A stretch of 64,000 nucleotides of DNA from Lotus japonicus (lineage: Eukaryota > Streptophyta > Magnoliopsida > Fabales > Fabaceae), in contig NC_080044.1 in assembly GCF_012489685.1 (NCBI RefSeq), forward strand, positions 78,292,732-78,356,731. The letters run 5' to 3'. A program made the translations under genes and the position numbers. This document shows positions 24,037 through 37,136 of this stretch, piece after piece. Every line of letters starts with the position of its first letter. The first letter of the stretch is position 1. Under the pieces are notes generated by a model, which was given only the letters and a program-made list of their open reading frames with translations, searched no databases and was not told the origin of the DNA.

Positions 24037-27000
24037 TTAATGAATCTCATCATTGCTAGCAGCAGCAACCTTGGATGAATCCTCCACCCCAACTTGGCTT
24101 TTCTCTTCTACACTTGATGGTTCTTCCTCTGTTTTCTTCTCTGCAGCATCTGTTGGAACAACTTCAATTACTTTCTCTTCTGGTGGAGGAGGAACTACCT
24201 CTGTATTTTTGGTCTCTTCTTTCAGTGGCTCAATGTTTAGATTGTTATTTACCTCTGAAGGTTTCTCAGCTTCTGATTCTGAAGGTTTCACTGTCTCCTC
24301 AGCTGGTATTTCATTGATTTGAGTTTCCTCTGAATGTTTCTCAGCTTCTGATTCTAAAGGTTTCACTGTTGTTTCCTCAGCTGGTATATCATTGATTTGA
24401 GTTTCCTCTGAATGCTTCTCGGCTTCTGATTCTGAAAGTTTCACTGTTGTCTCCTCAGCTGGTATTTCATTGATTTGAGTTTCCTCTGAATGTTTCTCAG
24501 CTTCTGATTCTGGCTTCACTATTGTTTCCTCAGCTAGTATTTCATTGATTTGAGTTTCCTCTGAATGTTTCTCAGCTTTTGATTCTGGCTTCACTATTGT
24601 TTCCTCAGCTGGTATTTCATTGATTTGAGTTTCCTCTGAGTGCTTCTCAGCTTCTGGTTCTGAAGGTTTCACTGTTGTTTCCTCAGCTGGTATTTCATTG
24701 ATTTGAGTTTCCACTGAGTGTTTCACAGCTTCTGATTCTGAAGGTTTCACTATTTTCTCAGCTGGTTCTTCACTGATTTGATTTTCCTCTGAAGGCTTAT
24801 TCTCTGCTTCTAGTGTTTCTGTTTTCACAATCTCCTCATCAATTGGATTAGCACTGCTTTGGTTTTCAACTGCAGAAAATTTCTCATCAACCTCAACCAC
24901 TGCAGTTTCTTGTTTTGCTGGCTCAATGTCTTTGCTTTCCACCGAAAGTTTCTCCTGTGCTATGGAAGACTCATCATGTTTCACTATTGCCTCGTTGCTT
25001 TTAGTATCCTCTGAAGATTTCTCTGCTTCTGCACTTTCTGGTTTCACAGTCTCCTCCACTGTGGTTTTTTCATTTTCTATGGGAATCTTTGTATCTTCAT
25101 TCTGACACATAAAAACACATGCACAAGTTACAAAATAGTGTGGATTGAAACCATAATTTTAGTTAAAGCTTCTGTGTAATAGATTTTGCTGAGATTAGGC
25201 AAATTTAAACACACTATAGTTTGAAACCATAAAAACACATGCACACTATATATAAGCTATGTTTCGATAAAGTTGGTATTAGTGCAAAACAGACGTTAAC
25301 ATTCATTTCGAGGTAAAATGTGAACAGAAATTCTCATGGAATAGAATAAATGTCCGTCCGCAACTCAACTAATATCCAAATAGGAGAAGATTGTTTTATG
25401 TGAAAGTAGGAAGCATAGATTTTGAACATATAATGATAGGATAGGATGTAGTCAAAATCAAGAGTTGTGTGTCATATAATCTTAAATTAAAATATGATAT
25501 GAGTTTTAAAATTGAATATACTACATCTTTTGTGTGTCAAAGATTGAATATAGTGGATAGACTTTGAGTATGCAAATGAATTTGGGAAGATTCTGCACTC
25601 TTTATTTACTGCAGACCACTTACATCCCTGATGAATTGACAAGACACCACAATTCATGGCAGTAAGCAAACTCAGTGCGTGTGAATAAAGGTTAAAGTGA
25701 ACATACCGGACATTGAATCAAATGAGACAACACAAAAAAGTTACTCCTCAATTTGGTCCTTTGAAAATTGGTCAGTTACATTTGCAAACTGGAATTCAGC
25801 ATTCTCAAGTGGATGTTTGTCAACTTAATTTCACGTATCTTAAGTTGTAATTTATTAAGTTGAACTAAACATGGATCGAAGAAGCTGAGTTTTAGTTTTA
25901 ACATGTAGGCTTTAAACAATTGCTAAACTTGCTCAACCACTAAGTACTACCAAATCATACATGAGACACTCGCTAGAATCCAACAGTTTGGTCATCAAAT
26001 GATTGAGATAATTACTGTAAATCCTAACCTTTTGTTTGTCATCATTGATGTTTCTAACTGTAGGACACACTAATTAATCATAATGAAAGCATGGGAACGA
26101 TGATAGCGGTAAAGGAAATCAATAAAAGTCCAAAAACAAATGAGGGGCCTCCAAAACGGTTGTGCACGTTTGTTTATCATGTATTTAGTGCCCGATGTAA
26201 TGTTCCTGAAAACTTTGATGGAACCTTCCAAATCATAGAGAAGCTTGCCAGAGCTATCAATGTTCAAATTAAATTAAACACCTCCAAGAGTATACTCACC
26301 TTTTATACATTTCATTTTGTCTATTTCTCTTCTCCTCTAATCTCATATCAAATATCACAATTATCACTTCTTTTTTCTTCACTAAGGTATATCCATAGTC
26401 ACTAATCATAAAACTAATTTTTCATCTCACAGTCAGTCAGCGTAACTATTAAGGCTGTGTTTTGTTTTTAGTTTGAAAGTTTGTTTGAGGAATAGAAATT
26501 CAATATCACACATTGTAATACCTCAGGCTTTAAACCTCTGTTGGGTGAAAATACTTTCAAATTGAAAATCAAACAGACACTGAGCAATATCGGCTAACTC
26601 TCTATCTCCTATTCTTTTATCACTTTTTTTATTTATTTAATGTGTCTCTACAACCCAATGGAAAAGAAGTTTTACCAAACCAGAACATATAATAAAAATA
26701 TCCGCCTAGTTTTGAAGTAAACTTTGGATTCCAACAGTGGCCAAGATTCATAAAAAATCCTATCTTGTCTATAGTCACCAACACTATTAATGCAGAATTG
26801 CTACCAAATCCAATAATTGCTGCACGATCCTCTATCTCATCAATTTTATATACTAGGGGTTGAATACGACAAAGAATACGGTCATGTTTCCATGGAAGGG
26901 CTCAAGGGCATCATGGAAATCAACCTAGACAAATTTGACCAAGACACTTTTTTTTCCCTTGCCTATCACAGCAATCCTTAGGGAAATTTGACAAGGACGC

Positions 27001-27769
27001 TTTTTTCTTGCTTAATAAATAATCATGCGTGTGTTTGGTTTTCTCGGAATTCGCATGCTCAATTCTGCTTAGTAAAATCAATTATAATCATAGATGAAAA
27101 TATTGATGTTTGTGAGTAATTTTGTAGAAATAAACTAAAAATTAATTTTGGTAGAAACTCTAGTTATGTGTTGAATATAATAAATTGTGAGGTTTTACAA
27201 CATTAACCAACATAAACCACTTGTTCATATCGCTAACCCAAACACATACTATTATGACTAGAAAAGTGCTCCAACAAAGTGAAAAGCCAAACCTTTCTAT
27301 CTATGGTAGCAAAAAAAAAAAAAAATTGCTTTCAACACACCCTGACACCCACATAGTAAAAAAACAAACATAGAGAGAAATATTTTGTTGGGATCATCTC
27401 CTCGTTTGTTAATTTATTATGACTTCGAAATCAATTGTCGAAGTAAAAAAAACTATTAAACTTGTTGACATGAATGATGATAACAACATATAGAAGGATG
27501 AAACATTCAAAAGATGAATTCTAGAAAAGTAGAATTTGAGTCCTTACCTCCTTGAATAACAAGCTGAGCGAACGTCTTTTGTTTCCTTGGTCGTCATCAA
27601 CAATTTCGTTGACATTAAGGTTGAGATCACCCTGTTCCTGTTGTGGCTTGGTTTCAACACTAGTAGTGTCCACCTTGAGTTCTTCATGTTCAGGTTCAGG
27701 TTCAGGTGCCTTTACCTTCGCATCTGCATCATTCTTAGTGACCTTCGGCTTCGTCGCACAACCTCCCAT
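24037..27769 (-). CDS. Glu-rich repeat protein with N-myristoylation-type start
   Basis: Two exons, 27769-27548 (74 codons) and 25101-24037 (355 codons with stop), join in phase across a 2.4-kb GT-AG intron to give 428 aa. The N terminus MGGCATKPK fits an N-myristoylation signal (Gly2) with an adjacent Cys4 for palmitoylation, so attachment to a membrane is inferred. RRSLSLLFKE closes exon 1, a motif I associate with small plant MGGCATKPK-type proteins of unknown role. Residues of about 172-353 are seven or more tandem copies of a 25-26-residue unit like EAEKHSEETQINEIPAEETT. The tail has VVPPPPEEK. The composition (Glu, Lys, Ser, Thr, Val) suggests an intrinsically disordered protein. No catalytic domain is visible and the function is unknown. 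Confidence 0.8.
24265..24810 (-). repeat. Coding minisatellite (75/78-bp unit, about 7 copies)
   Basis: In-frame tandem units of 25 or 26 codons encode EAEKHSEETQINEIPAEE followed by TTVKPSES-type endings. The outer units are more diverged (EAENKPSEENQISEEPAEK first, EAEKPSEVNNN last) and the central units are almost identical. This is the pattern of repeat expansion from the centre. Unit length varies by whole codons, so the frame is kept. Confidence 0.9.
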
Positions 27770-28289
27770 TTGATCCTTTCGCCCCAGAAGAAAAACAGAG
27801 TAAGGTGAGAAACAGAGTAGGAGAATCAGGAGATGAAGGTGCGTGGAAAATGATGGTAGCGGGTGAGGTTAGACTCGGAGAGAAAGGGTATGCGATGTCT
27901 GAACTTTGACACAAAAAGTTGAGCAATTTAAAACTAGAGTTTGTGTGTAGTCTCCTCTATGTCTTCTCTTCTGACAAGAAGAAAAGTAGAACCCTAATAT
28001 ATTTATTTGTTATTTTTACGTTCAATATATTTATTTATTACACCCTCAGTTTCGGAAAGTTTGTAGTTTAAGGTTGTGACACAAAGAGTAAGAAAATAAT
28101 TATTGATAGTATAATTTGGCTAGATTGTCCTTATTTAATTTTACTAGTATGATGTGCAACTATTACATTATACTTAGATAGGGAAGAATGTAATTAATAT
28201 GGAAGAGTTGTGGTTGGTTAATATGAAATGTGATAAGTGAGAGAAAATGTATTAAATGAGGGTATAGGTGGAAAATTTTTGCAAAAAAT

Positions 28290-31200
28290 CACTACTACAG
28301 AAAAGGCTTTTCGCCACGCCTCAATTGTCACGGTTATAGACGGAACCGTGGCAAAAGGTTAGTTGCCACGGTTATACACGGAACCGTGGCAAAAGGGGAA
28401 ATATTTTATTATTATTTTTAGGAACCGTAGCAATAGGCATTGTTTTTTAGAAACCCCACCAGCAAATTAACAATCTGGCTCCACTCTCCATTTTTTTTCC
28501 CTCCCACACTCACTCTCCAATTTTTTCCAAAGCAGAGGACCCTAACCCTCGATGAGAGTGGCGAAGTCATCTTCTCCTCCTCACGCCGTCTCCGTTCTCC
28601 ATCGTCGTTCACGCTAGCTGCTCGCCATCACGCCGTCTCCGTTCTCCATCGCCGTTCACGCTAGCTGCTCGCCGTCACGCCGTCTTCGTTCTCCATCGCC
28701 GTTCTCACTGCAAGACCATCCACAGGTACCTTTCTCATCTCCCTCTTGTTATGTTCCTTGCAAGATTCTAGAACAATCAAAATTATAGCAGTGATTGGTA
28801 TCTCTACATGTACAATCTATGAAGTTGCAATCAGTTAAAAGAATAGTTGTCAAAATTGCAATAAGGAAAACAAAATTGAATCACGTAATTGGGGTTTCAC
28901 CCTCCAATGTTTTTATGTACTTTGTTATTTATTCAATTCAGTGAATTCTCTGTATTCTCTCTTCATTTTGACTCCTGAAACAGTCTTAAGCCTGTTCCTT
29001 GCAAGATATAAATAAGTTTCATGAAATTTATCAACTAATCACATCTTTGTGGAAGGTACAGCCAAGGTATACTAGCATATTAAGTAATTAGAAGCAATAA
29101 CTAAGGAAGCTCCTACAAGAACTGGTTCAGATTGCAAAGTCAGGAGTTAATAGAAGCACTCCTATATGGTCTTTTTATTACTGATAATCAAACAGATGAC
29201 AAAGGAATTTGCAGTGCTTAATTGGAGAATGCTTGTACTGTGCTGGGTCTAAATCTACTGGTTTGATCTAAATATCTCATGGTTTTGGATTATGATATTT
29301 AAGATAGTGTCATAGGAATTAATGGAGCCTATAGTGTGTGTGTGTGCTGCTTGCTTCAATTGGTACCTCTGATACTTTACAGTCTATGGGATTGTCATTG
29401 GGGTCTTTCTATCAATACTTTTAGCTCTTGTACTAGTGTGCTTTGTTTCTTTCTGTCTTTTTTGTTTATTTCCATTCTGTTTATTTCCACTTTGTTGTAC
29501 CGAATTTTTAGCTCACTTTGGAAGAGCATGTTTCCAAAGATTTTGACAACTATCAAAACTCCTTGCAAGATATCAAAACTCCTTGCAAGATAGTGTGTAG
29601 GTTTTTTTTATTTCAGTTCCTCACTCACTCAATACTCATTGTTCTTCTTCAAATAGGAAGTAGCAGCAGGTTGGATCAATATGCGGTCTTGGGATTTAGC
29701 TTTTATTTGGGATGTCTTTGAGCAATTTAAGTTATTGTTTTTCTCCTTGGATGGCTCTTGATCACTACTGATTTGCCTCAGAGTACTATAAGGGATTTGT
29801 TCTAACCAGAAGCTTTGTTTTGTAGTAGTATCTTGGATAGTTAAGGCTAGCAGATTCAGAAATAAGTGTTTATTTTGCTGCATTCTGTTGCTTTTGTATC
29901 TGTTCTGGTTCATTTGGACCTTTCTTTTATTTTCTCTTCTTGTATGGTCAAATTTTTTCTTCAATATGACATGTTTTATATGCTAACTACTTGCAGAGTG
30001 TTGAGTTTTATTCAATTTTGGGTCTTCCTTCAATAAGGTTTTATCTTTGGTGATATACAAATGTTATTGCGGAGCTTTTGGGCCCATTATAAGGACTTTG
30101 TTTTGCATAATGTAGTAGTTGCTGCTTTTCGGAGAATACCTAAATCTTTTTGGAATGCAAAGGAACGGTATGTTTCTCCACCCTTCCTTCATTGTGTTTT
30201 GCTATTGCGAGTGGCGAGTGCATTATTTCTCTGGATTGGCTGCTTTGCGGCCTTAGCCTTATAAAAAACCTTGTGTCTGCAGGAGTAGAGTCACCACAAT
30301 AGGAGGCAGAAGCAACCTCACGGGGTTATAAATCAGAGGTTGCAGCTTACATGGCCGCCTCAACAATGACTTCTGTGGTTGCAGCAGGTGAGAGGGAAAG
30401 ACATGAAACAGCAAAGGACCTACAATCACTTCATTCCTCACCTTGTGAGTGGTTTGTCTGTGATGATTTCAGCAATTACACCTGATGTTTTCTTATTCAG
30501 CTAATTCCTTAGTCACTCTTTTTTATCGAATGAGGATCCTCGCATGTTAAAAATTTCACATGTCATTATCTTATAAAATCACGTGTCTAATTGTGCGGCT
30601 CTCTGAAAATGTATGAAGCAAGGGATAGACACAACATTGCAGATGATTCTATCATGTGACATGAGAGGATCATAATATGTGAGTTGTACCTTTGAGTTAT
30701 ATATTGGTGAAATTTGACAAGCAATGTTGTTTCTTGCTGCAGGGTTCAGACTCAGTGGCATCTTGGCATGCAAATCTCTTCTTTGAACCCACCAAATTTG
30801 AAGTAAGGACAATTGTTCATTTATAGAGACAATACAGTCTCATTCATTTGTTCTTGAATGTGGCAGCCTCTGCTGCAGAGTACCAAGGAAAAGCTCTCAC
30901 AGTTTGCCATGTTCAAGTAAGTTAGTAGGTGAACTGAGCTTGGCTATTTTCCAAGCAAGCATTGTTTTATTATTGATTGACATTTTTTGTATATTTTTTC
31001 ACGGGTTGATAATATTCTGAATATCCATGATGTACCAAACATTTGGCACATTCCCCTTTTACCTAGAGTGAGTCTGTAATAAAGTTTGGTTCCATTAAGA
31101 TTGACTTGCTTTGATTACTTGCTTTTTGTTTAATATTCTTGTATTTTTTCTTGCTTATGGGTTCAAACACCCCTCCCCTCCTATTTAAAATGCACTGCAA

Positions 31201-31554
31201 TTTAAGACCAGATCAAATAAAATAAAAAAAATCTGAAAAAGGGCATATTTTGTATTACAAAATATTGCCAAAATAGAGGCACATATTGCCACGGTTCCTA
31301 CCTGGACCGTGCGGTTCCTCCCTGGCCCGTGGCAATAGAGGTCATCTATTGCCACGGTTCCTCCTTGGACCGTGGCAACAGATGCCACATATTGCCACGG
31401 TTTCCCTTTTCCAACTGTGGCAATAGCGAATCAATTGCCACGGTTCGACGTTCAACCGTGGCAATTGAGCAATTGCCACGGGAGCTATTGCCACGGTTGA
31501 ACCGTGGCAAAAGGGCGAGTTTAACCGTGGCGATAGGCCTTTTCTGTAGTAGTG
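28290..31554. mobile_element. Non-autonomous CACTA (En/Spm) transposon, 3265 bp
   Basis: The termini are CACTACTACAGAAAAGGC at the left and its inverted match GCCTTTTCTGTAGTAGTG at the right. The 3-bp AAT target duplication is at 28287-28289 and 31555-31557. Subterminal regions (28330-28400 and 31285-31535) are packed with GCCACGG/CCGTGGC motifs in both orientations, the kind of array bound by CACTA transposase accessory protein. No transposase frame exists. The interior contains a 47-bp tandem repeat (28581-28711), a 20-bp repeat near 29565-29590, and short frames with no domain I recognise, so it may be acquired non-coding sequence. Confidence 0.92.
28581..28711. repeat. 47-bp tandem repeat inside the CACTA element
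   Basis: Units at 28581-28627 and 28628-28674 and a partial third from 28675 share TCACGCCGTCTCCGTTCTCC and, at the end of each full unit, CACGCTAGCTGCTCGCC. Confidence 0.85.
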
Positions 31555-31639
31555 AATGCATTGGTTTTATAAAACAACAAACATTTTAAGATATTGAAAA
31601 ATGGTGCAAAACAACAAACTTTCTGGAACGGAGGGAGTA

Positions 31640-33919
31640 ATATTTATTCAAGAATAAAAAATTGAGTAAAAACTAAAAAGTTGTCTTTTTTTTTTTAGGA
31701 ATTCATGATTATGAGAGAAGCTTGATTACCACTAACGGCATAGATGAATCACATTTAATATTGTTTAAACTCAATAATTAGTTGCGTTCTAAAACCACCA
31801 CAAACAACATGTGTCACTCGTGAGCCTATCGGAAAAAAAAATGTGTCACTCATGACTTGTGAGTCTGCTAAATGAGTGCATATTAACCGCGACCCTTAAG
31901 GAAGTGAGTTTAGATACAATTACACTCTTATTCTCTTCCATCTCATTTTCGTTCACTTTTTTTTTCTTTATCACCTTATTGGTTTCGATGTAGTCATGAC
32001 GCACACTTATTTTCCTATTACATAATTTATCATATTTCACATTTTTCTCTTTTATTTCATGAAAGTGTGTATAAACTATTTACCTAAAGGAAATGTAACT
32101 TTATCATAAGAAAATAATATTTCACACCCTAATTCCATATAGAAATTTGAAGAGAAGAATTATATTTTGTTTACACCTTGTCATCTTACAATTCTTATAG
32201 TGATAAAAACGAAAGCTAGAGAAATGAGGATGGATGACAGTTGATGTGATAAAGATAGTAAGAGTGAAAAGAAGAAAAATTGAATGAAGATGAATTGTAA
32301 AAGAAAATGGAGTGTGAACATATTATAACATCAAAGAATTGTGCGTTTAGTTTTCATTACTCATATATGAGAGCTGTGTTGGTGACAATTTATAAGCGAC
32401 TTATAATTTTAAAAGCATGTTCTGACTCGTGGTGGTGATCGGAGTTGAACCCACCAAACTTTCGCTCATTGGAAAAAAATTACTCGGGCTCGAATGTTAC
32501 AATGGTTACTATATGTCATAACGTGATATTTAACATGTTAAATAATCATTTATCAGTTAATTATGGGATGGCACCACTGAATAGGGGACATAAAATATTT
32601 CAACTGAACTTCTACACATAAGTGGCGTTCCAGCTGGAATGGGAGTTGGATGCATGGATGATGGATAGACAATAGGAGTGGGGTCTTTGGTAGATATTAG
32701 GTATAATTAGACATTACTATAACCTAGTACCCATTAGTTGGGGTCACGTATTGGTTTGGTAATTGGTATGTATATCCCCATCACTTTGCGCACATTTTTT
32801 GTACATACATTTTTGTACATACATAAACCTGCCCTAACGTTGTTTTTAACAAAGGACATCATTAAAATACATAGCATGTTCATCTAATACATACTTTTAA
32901 ACTCCAATATTTTATTTGGGGTCAAATTAGAGCATCTCTTCAATCCGGTTGATTTGTATATAAAACGCTGCAAACAATTGATTATTGATGTCACCTACCA
33001 GAGAATAGATGGAGTTGCCATCTGCTAGTGAAATACTGAGATTCATTCACGATGTAAATAATCAATGTAAAGGGCACATAAACAAACAATGAAGTTCAGC
33101 TGAAAAAGAATAACCCAACATTCCTCCGTTGTCGCTTTATGTAGCTTCAAGCGTGCATTGTTGCGTTAATTGAGCCCAAAATAAGGGAAGAAAGAAATGG
33201 GGACAAAAATAAAAGTCATCCAGCTGCTATTCAATTTCAGCACCAATAGCACTATAGCAGTATTGAATGCGTAATTCTTGACCAAATAAATGCTTATAGA
33301 GTCACTTATAATTATTTTCACATAGTGAACCATAGGAGATTGAGTTATAACTCAAAACTCTCTAACTCCGTCCTAGAATGCAAAAGTGAACATGTCTTTC
33401 TTTAACATCTCAATTACACAATAAATAATTCTTTTATAGAATCCGCGATCAAACCCGAACCGACACTCCCCTATTTACACGTAATATACATCATTAATCG
33501 TCCGTTATGAACCATATTGCACATTACTAGATTTATGAAAATATGATTATTGATGCAACCTATTAGTCGTCAGTTATGGCTAATGGGACATCAACCTACT
33601 TGAATTACGCTAAGGTACTAGTTTCAACTTTCAACCAATGCGAAAAGAGAGATAAATACAAAATTTCAACATTAGAGAATGCGAAAGAATTTTCGCATGA
33701 GAGAATCTTGATTCATTCAAGATTTAGAGCGAGTAGGTAGAAGAAAATCCAAATTTATTTCTTAAAAAAAACTGTATATTTATAGACAAAATGCTGACTT
33801 ATTTCCAAAATTGAATGAGCCAACAAAATGCTGACATGAATGGGCCTCTGAACCCAAAAAAATGAATGGGCCAATAAAATTCTTAATACAATGCATATTT
33901 TGGGCTCACAAAAAGATGG
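31640..33919. other. Intergenic region between the MITE/CACTA and FBN5
   Basis: AT-rich with short frames only. I see no splice-supported gene, repeat border or RNA gene. The segment next to 33920 probably holds the FBN5 3' UTR. Confidence 0.45.
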
Positions 33920-35642
33920 CTAGGGGTTATTATCATCTTCAGATCTTTCCAATACAAAGATATTGCCTTTGTCATCCCTTCCTATTCTCATGGAATCATC
34001 AACATATCTATGAGATAATGGAATTAAGAAATAACTACATTTTTCATCAATATTAATATAGTTGTAAAAAATAAGTGAAGAAAAAATAGGATACGTGATT
34101 TCCAACCATCCCTCTGGATTGAAGATGCTCAATAAAAGATCATAATTTTTCCGAAACAAATTCATCAACTGTGCATGAAAGGAGGAAATTAGAGTGAAAA
34201 ATCTGATTAGCCTGAAAAATGAAAATGTCATATCTGAATAGCATACCTGATCAGGAATGATTGTGGATTTTTCATAATTGATGTCAACCCTCTGTCAATA
34301 TCAAGCAGTAACCAATTAACTCGTTATTCATTCAGCATCAATATGAATTCACCATAGAGAAATAAAGTAAGTGACCAAACAAGAAATGGAGCTTTAACTG
34401 TTGTGGAAGCAATCTTGAAAGAGGCCTCAATGCTAAGCTCTCCAGACAGCAAACTCAACCCTCTTGCACTGAACTTGATCACATTAACTGCTTTGCTCTC
34501 CATTTTGAAATCACATCACCAATTCTTAAACTCAGCTAGAAAAAAATATAAGCGAGTACACCATCACCGTGGTCCCTAAAAGATATCAGGTCGGTCACTT
34601 TAGTCTATGGAAATTACATTTTCCATCTCTAAAAGATGAATTTAATCCCTGAAAATGATTAAATTCATTGTCTTTTTCATCGTTCAGGGATGAAAAGGGT
34701 CATTTCCATCTTTCAAGCATTTAAGTGACGGATTCAATATTTTTTTAGGGACTAAAGTGATGATTCACTCAATAAAAACTTAAATGAATGGAAGCTATGC
34801 ATAGTTTGTATCTTCTGAGGTTTGATGTTATCAAATAATTCTCAATTCAGAACAAGTCTATATCATATACAAAATTGAGAACTGCATTGTACTTGTACCT
34901 GGACTTCATCAATAGTCTGAAAAAAATCACCCAATGAGATAAAGTCTCTGAGGCCTAACTTGGTCCTCTTGGATCCCAAAATTGATATTGTACTGTAAAT
35001 AAGCCTCCAGCACCCAGCCACCTTCCAACAATAGAAACATAATTATAGCATGTTTGAATCAATTTCTTTTTTCTTAGCTATGACACTCGGATATTGCTCA
35101 CAGAAGCTTCTCCTCATAATTGATTTTGACTTCAGAATGATGTCCAAACATGTACTAAGAAAATCTCCAAAATGCCAATGACATGCATATAGGAAAGGAT
35201 TGAAGATACCTTCTCCAGTTCCAGAGTTGGGTCTGGTGTTGGATTCTGAGATTCCAGCTGCTTCACCAAATTCTCAATTTCAATTTTCTGGGCAGATGGC
35301 ATTCCAAATATCCCCCTATTGATTCCTTCAAAACATGTTTGTTTGCAAACACTTTCAATCATATTAAGCAAATGCTAAACTTACAATAGTTGAAGTGGAC
35401 ATTCACATACCTTCCACCGCCATGTAAAGTTCTCTTTTCTTCTGAGCAAGTGTTTCATCTTCAACTAAGCCTGAGCTTTGTTCTGCAACTTTCATTATGG
35501 TAATGGGTCTAAACCATGATGCTCTTTCACCAAATCTTGAGGTGGTGTTTATCCTTGAACAATTTCCAGCTGGGACAAAATTCTGCAGTTTCATGATATT
35601 CATGGTTCTAGAAATCAGAGGACTCACATGGGAATTTGTCAT
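33920..35642 (-). CDS. FBN5: Fibrillin 5 / plastid-lipid-associated protein (PAP7 type)
   Basis: Seven exons join in frame on the minus strand: 35642-35411, 35325-35210, 35021-34899, 34497-34399, 34291-34247, 34168-34095 and 34007-33920, giving 258 aa. The start is ATG at 35642; the longer frame upstream begins with GTG and is closed by TGA. The first roughly 55 residues look like a plastid transit peptide (Ser/Thr/Arg-rich). The fibrillin (lipocalin-like) domain follows: [68 protein letters not shown] and [20 protein letters not shown]. Motifs, length and position next to BOLA2 and actin match Arabidopsis FBN5 (At5g09820). In Arabidopsis FBN5 binds solanesyl diphosphate synthases and is needed for plastoquinone-9. 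Intron 3 contains a small inverted-repeat element. Confidence 0.9.
34554..34770. mobile_element. Small inverted-repeat element (MITE) in FBN5 intron 3
   Basis: The left end (GAGTACACCATCACCGTGGT then CCCTAAAAG) and the right end in reverse complement (GAGTGAATCATCACTTTAGT then CCCTAAAAAA) are related over about 50 bp. The middle contains a second inverted pair around CCCTGAA/TTCAGGG. The target duplication is not clear. Confidence 0.55.
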
Positions 35643-35985
35643 TGATGGCTGCACTCACTAACCATAAGAGACTATGAAACTATGAGAGACAGAAGGATGA
35701 AGCAGAGAAGAGAGTCATGGTGTGACCCTGCAATTTGCTCTATCTGGTTATAGATGGCCCCCAAACTTTTCGGCTGAAGGGAAACTGAGTACATGTTGTC
35801 TTTACTCTTTATGCAATGAAGGTTGTTGTGGATAGGCCTATCGAGACATGTGGTTCAGAATTCCAAAGCACAAGTTCATGGGATAGATAAGTAAATAGTC
35901 AAAATTAATTGAAATTGCGTTTAAAGTTCCTATATCAGTCAATTTGGCCCTGAATGTCAAGTAGTCAGGGGACTCAATTGACTAA

Positions 35986-36266
35986 GGCCCTGTTTGGAAG
36001 AGCTTATTTGAGCTTATCTGATAGCACAAGTTCTTATGCCAGTGTTTGGGAGAGTTTATGCAAACAACTTATAGTCTACCATAAGCTGTTTTGAGCTTAT
36101 TTTCATAAGCTATTCAGGATAGCTTATGAAAAAGAGCTTATGCTTATCTATAGCTTATTTTCAATTTATGTCAATAAATATTTTAAAATAACTTATGAAT
36201 AAGCGCTTATATCATAAGCGCTTATGATCATAAGCGCTTAATTAAGCTGTGTTTCCAAACGCGGCC
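35986..36266. mobile_element. Tourist-type MITE (PIF/Harbinger-derived)
   Basis: The left end is GGCCCTGTTTGGAAGAGCTT and the right end in reverse complement is GGCCGCGTTTGGAAACACAG then CTT. TAA is duplicated at 35983-35985 and 36267-36269. The interior is rich in AAGCTTAT/ATAAGCGCTTAT palindromes. It lies between FBN5 and BOLA2. Confidence 0.85.
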
Positions 36267-37136
36267 TAATAGTAGAACACATATTTACGGACTAATTTAA
36301 CAGGCATAACATCATTCAAACACTAATTTCCATCATTTAAGGATTAATATGTAAATTTGATATCTTTCAAAACTAGTTTGACAGTTTACTTCATTCCCAT
36401 TGGTTTCTTACTAGCCCACTCAGAAACCCCACCTTCCAATATGAAAAATATTAGTGTGCAAAAGTTGAGTACCAACAATATTGCAGTAAAAAGTTTGCTG
36501 GTTAACTTTTTGAAGTTTATAAAGAAAAATCTTTGTGCAACTTAGAGTCTTCATTCCAAAGACTTCAGCAGTGTATGCCTGCAAACAATTTAAATTGATA
36601 GGAAAATCGCACATAACGTGGAGCATTAGATAGGACAAAAAAAATCTCAAGCTGCCAAGTTCATTTGCAAAGGAAAGTGCAGAACTGCAAGACATCTTTG
36701 AACCATGTGTCCTAAGATAAGAAGAATATGAAAGTTTTGCAAGGCAAAGGATGTTCAATTAAACAATCCCCAGCGTGTAAAATAAAATTTTGCAAGTCAA
36801 CAAGAAGTTCCACAAGAAAAATTCACTTTTAAGTTAAAAGAGAAATAGAGAAGACTAATGCATCTACATATGCAAGAATGCTTCATATACTGCTGACTTT
36901 TACTTTGCCTTCAATTTTCCCAACTTTCATCTCAAACGAGCATGTGGACATGTACTCTTCTAGTTAACAATTCCCAAATAAGTATAGGTCAAACATATCA
37001 TCATACAATCACTTACTGAGTCAAATTTTGTAAACCAAAATTTAGTAGTACAATTAGCTATGATCCACAAGCATGGTCAGCAACAGAATGTATGGATTTC
37101 TTATTTGTAAATACTATTATAACTGAGAAATAAGCT

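Larger units (their letters stand above)
28041..31637. mobile_element. Stowaway MITE split by a CACTA insertion
   Basis: The left part (28041-28289) begins CACCCTCAGTTTCGGAAAGT and continues TTGTAGTTT. The right part (31558-31637) ends, in reverse complement, CTCCCTCCGTTCCAGAAAGT then TTGTTGTTT. These are one Stowaway terminal repeat, with TA at 28039-28040 and 31638-31639. Removing the CACTA and one AAT leaves a MITE of 329 bp. Confidence 0.85.

Noticed and set aside
30061..30264. Transposase or gene inside the CACTA element
   Set aside because: Only short frames exist; none shows TNPD-type or other recognised motifs.
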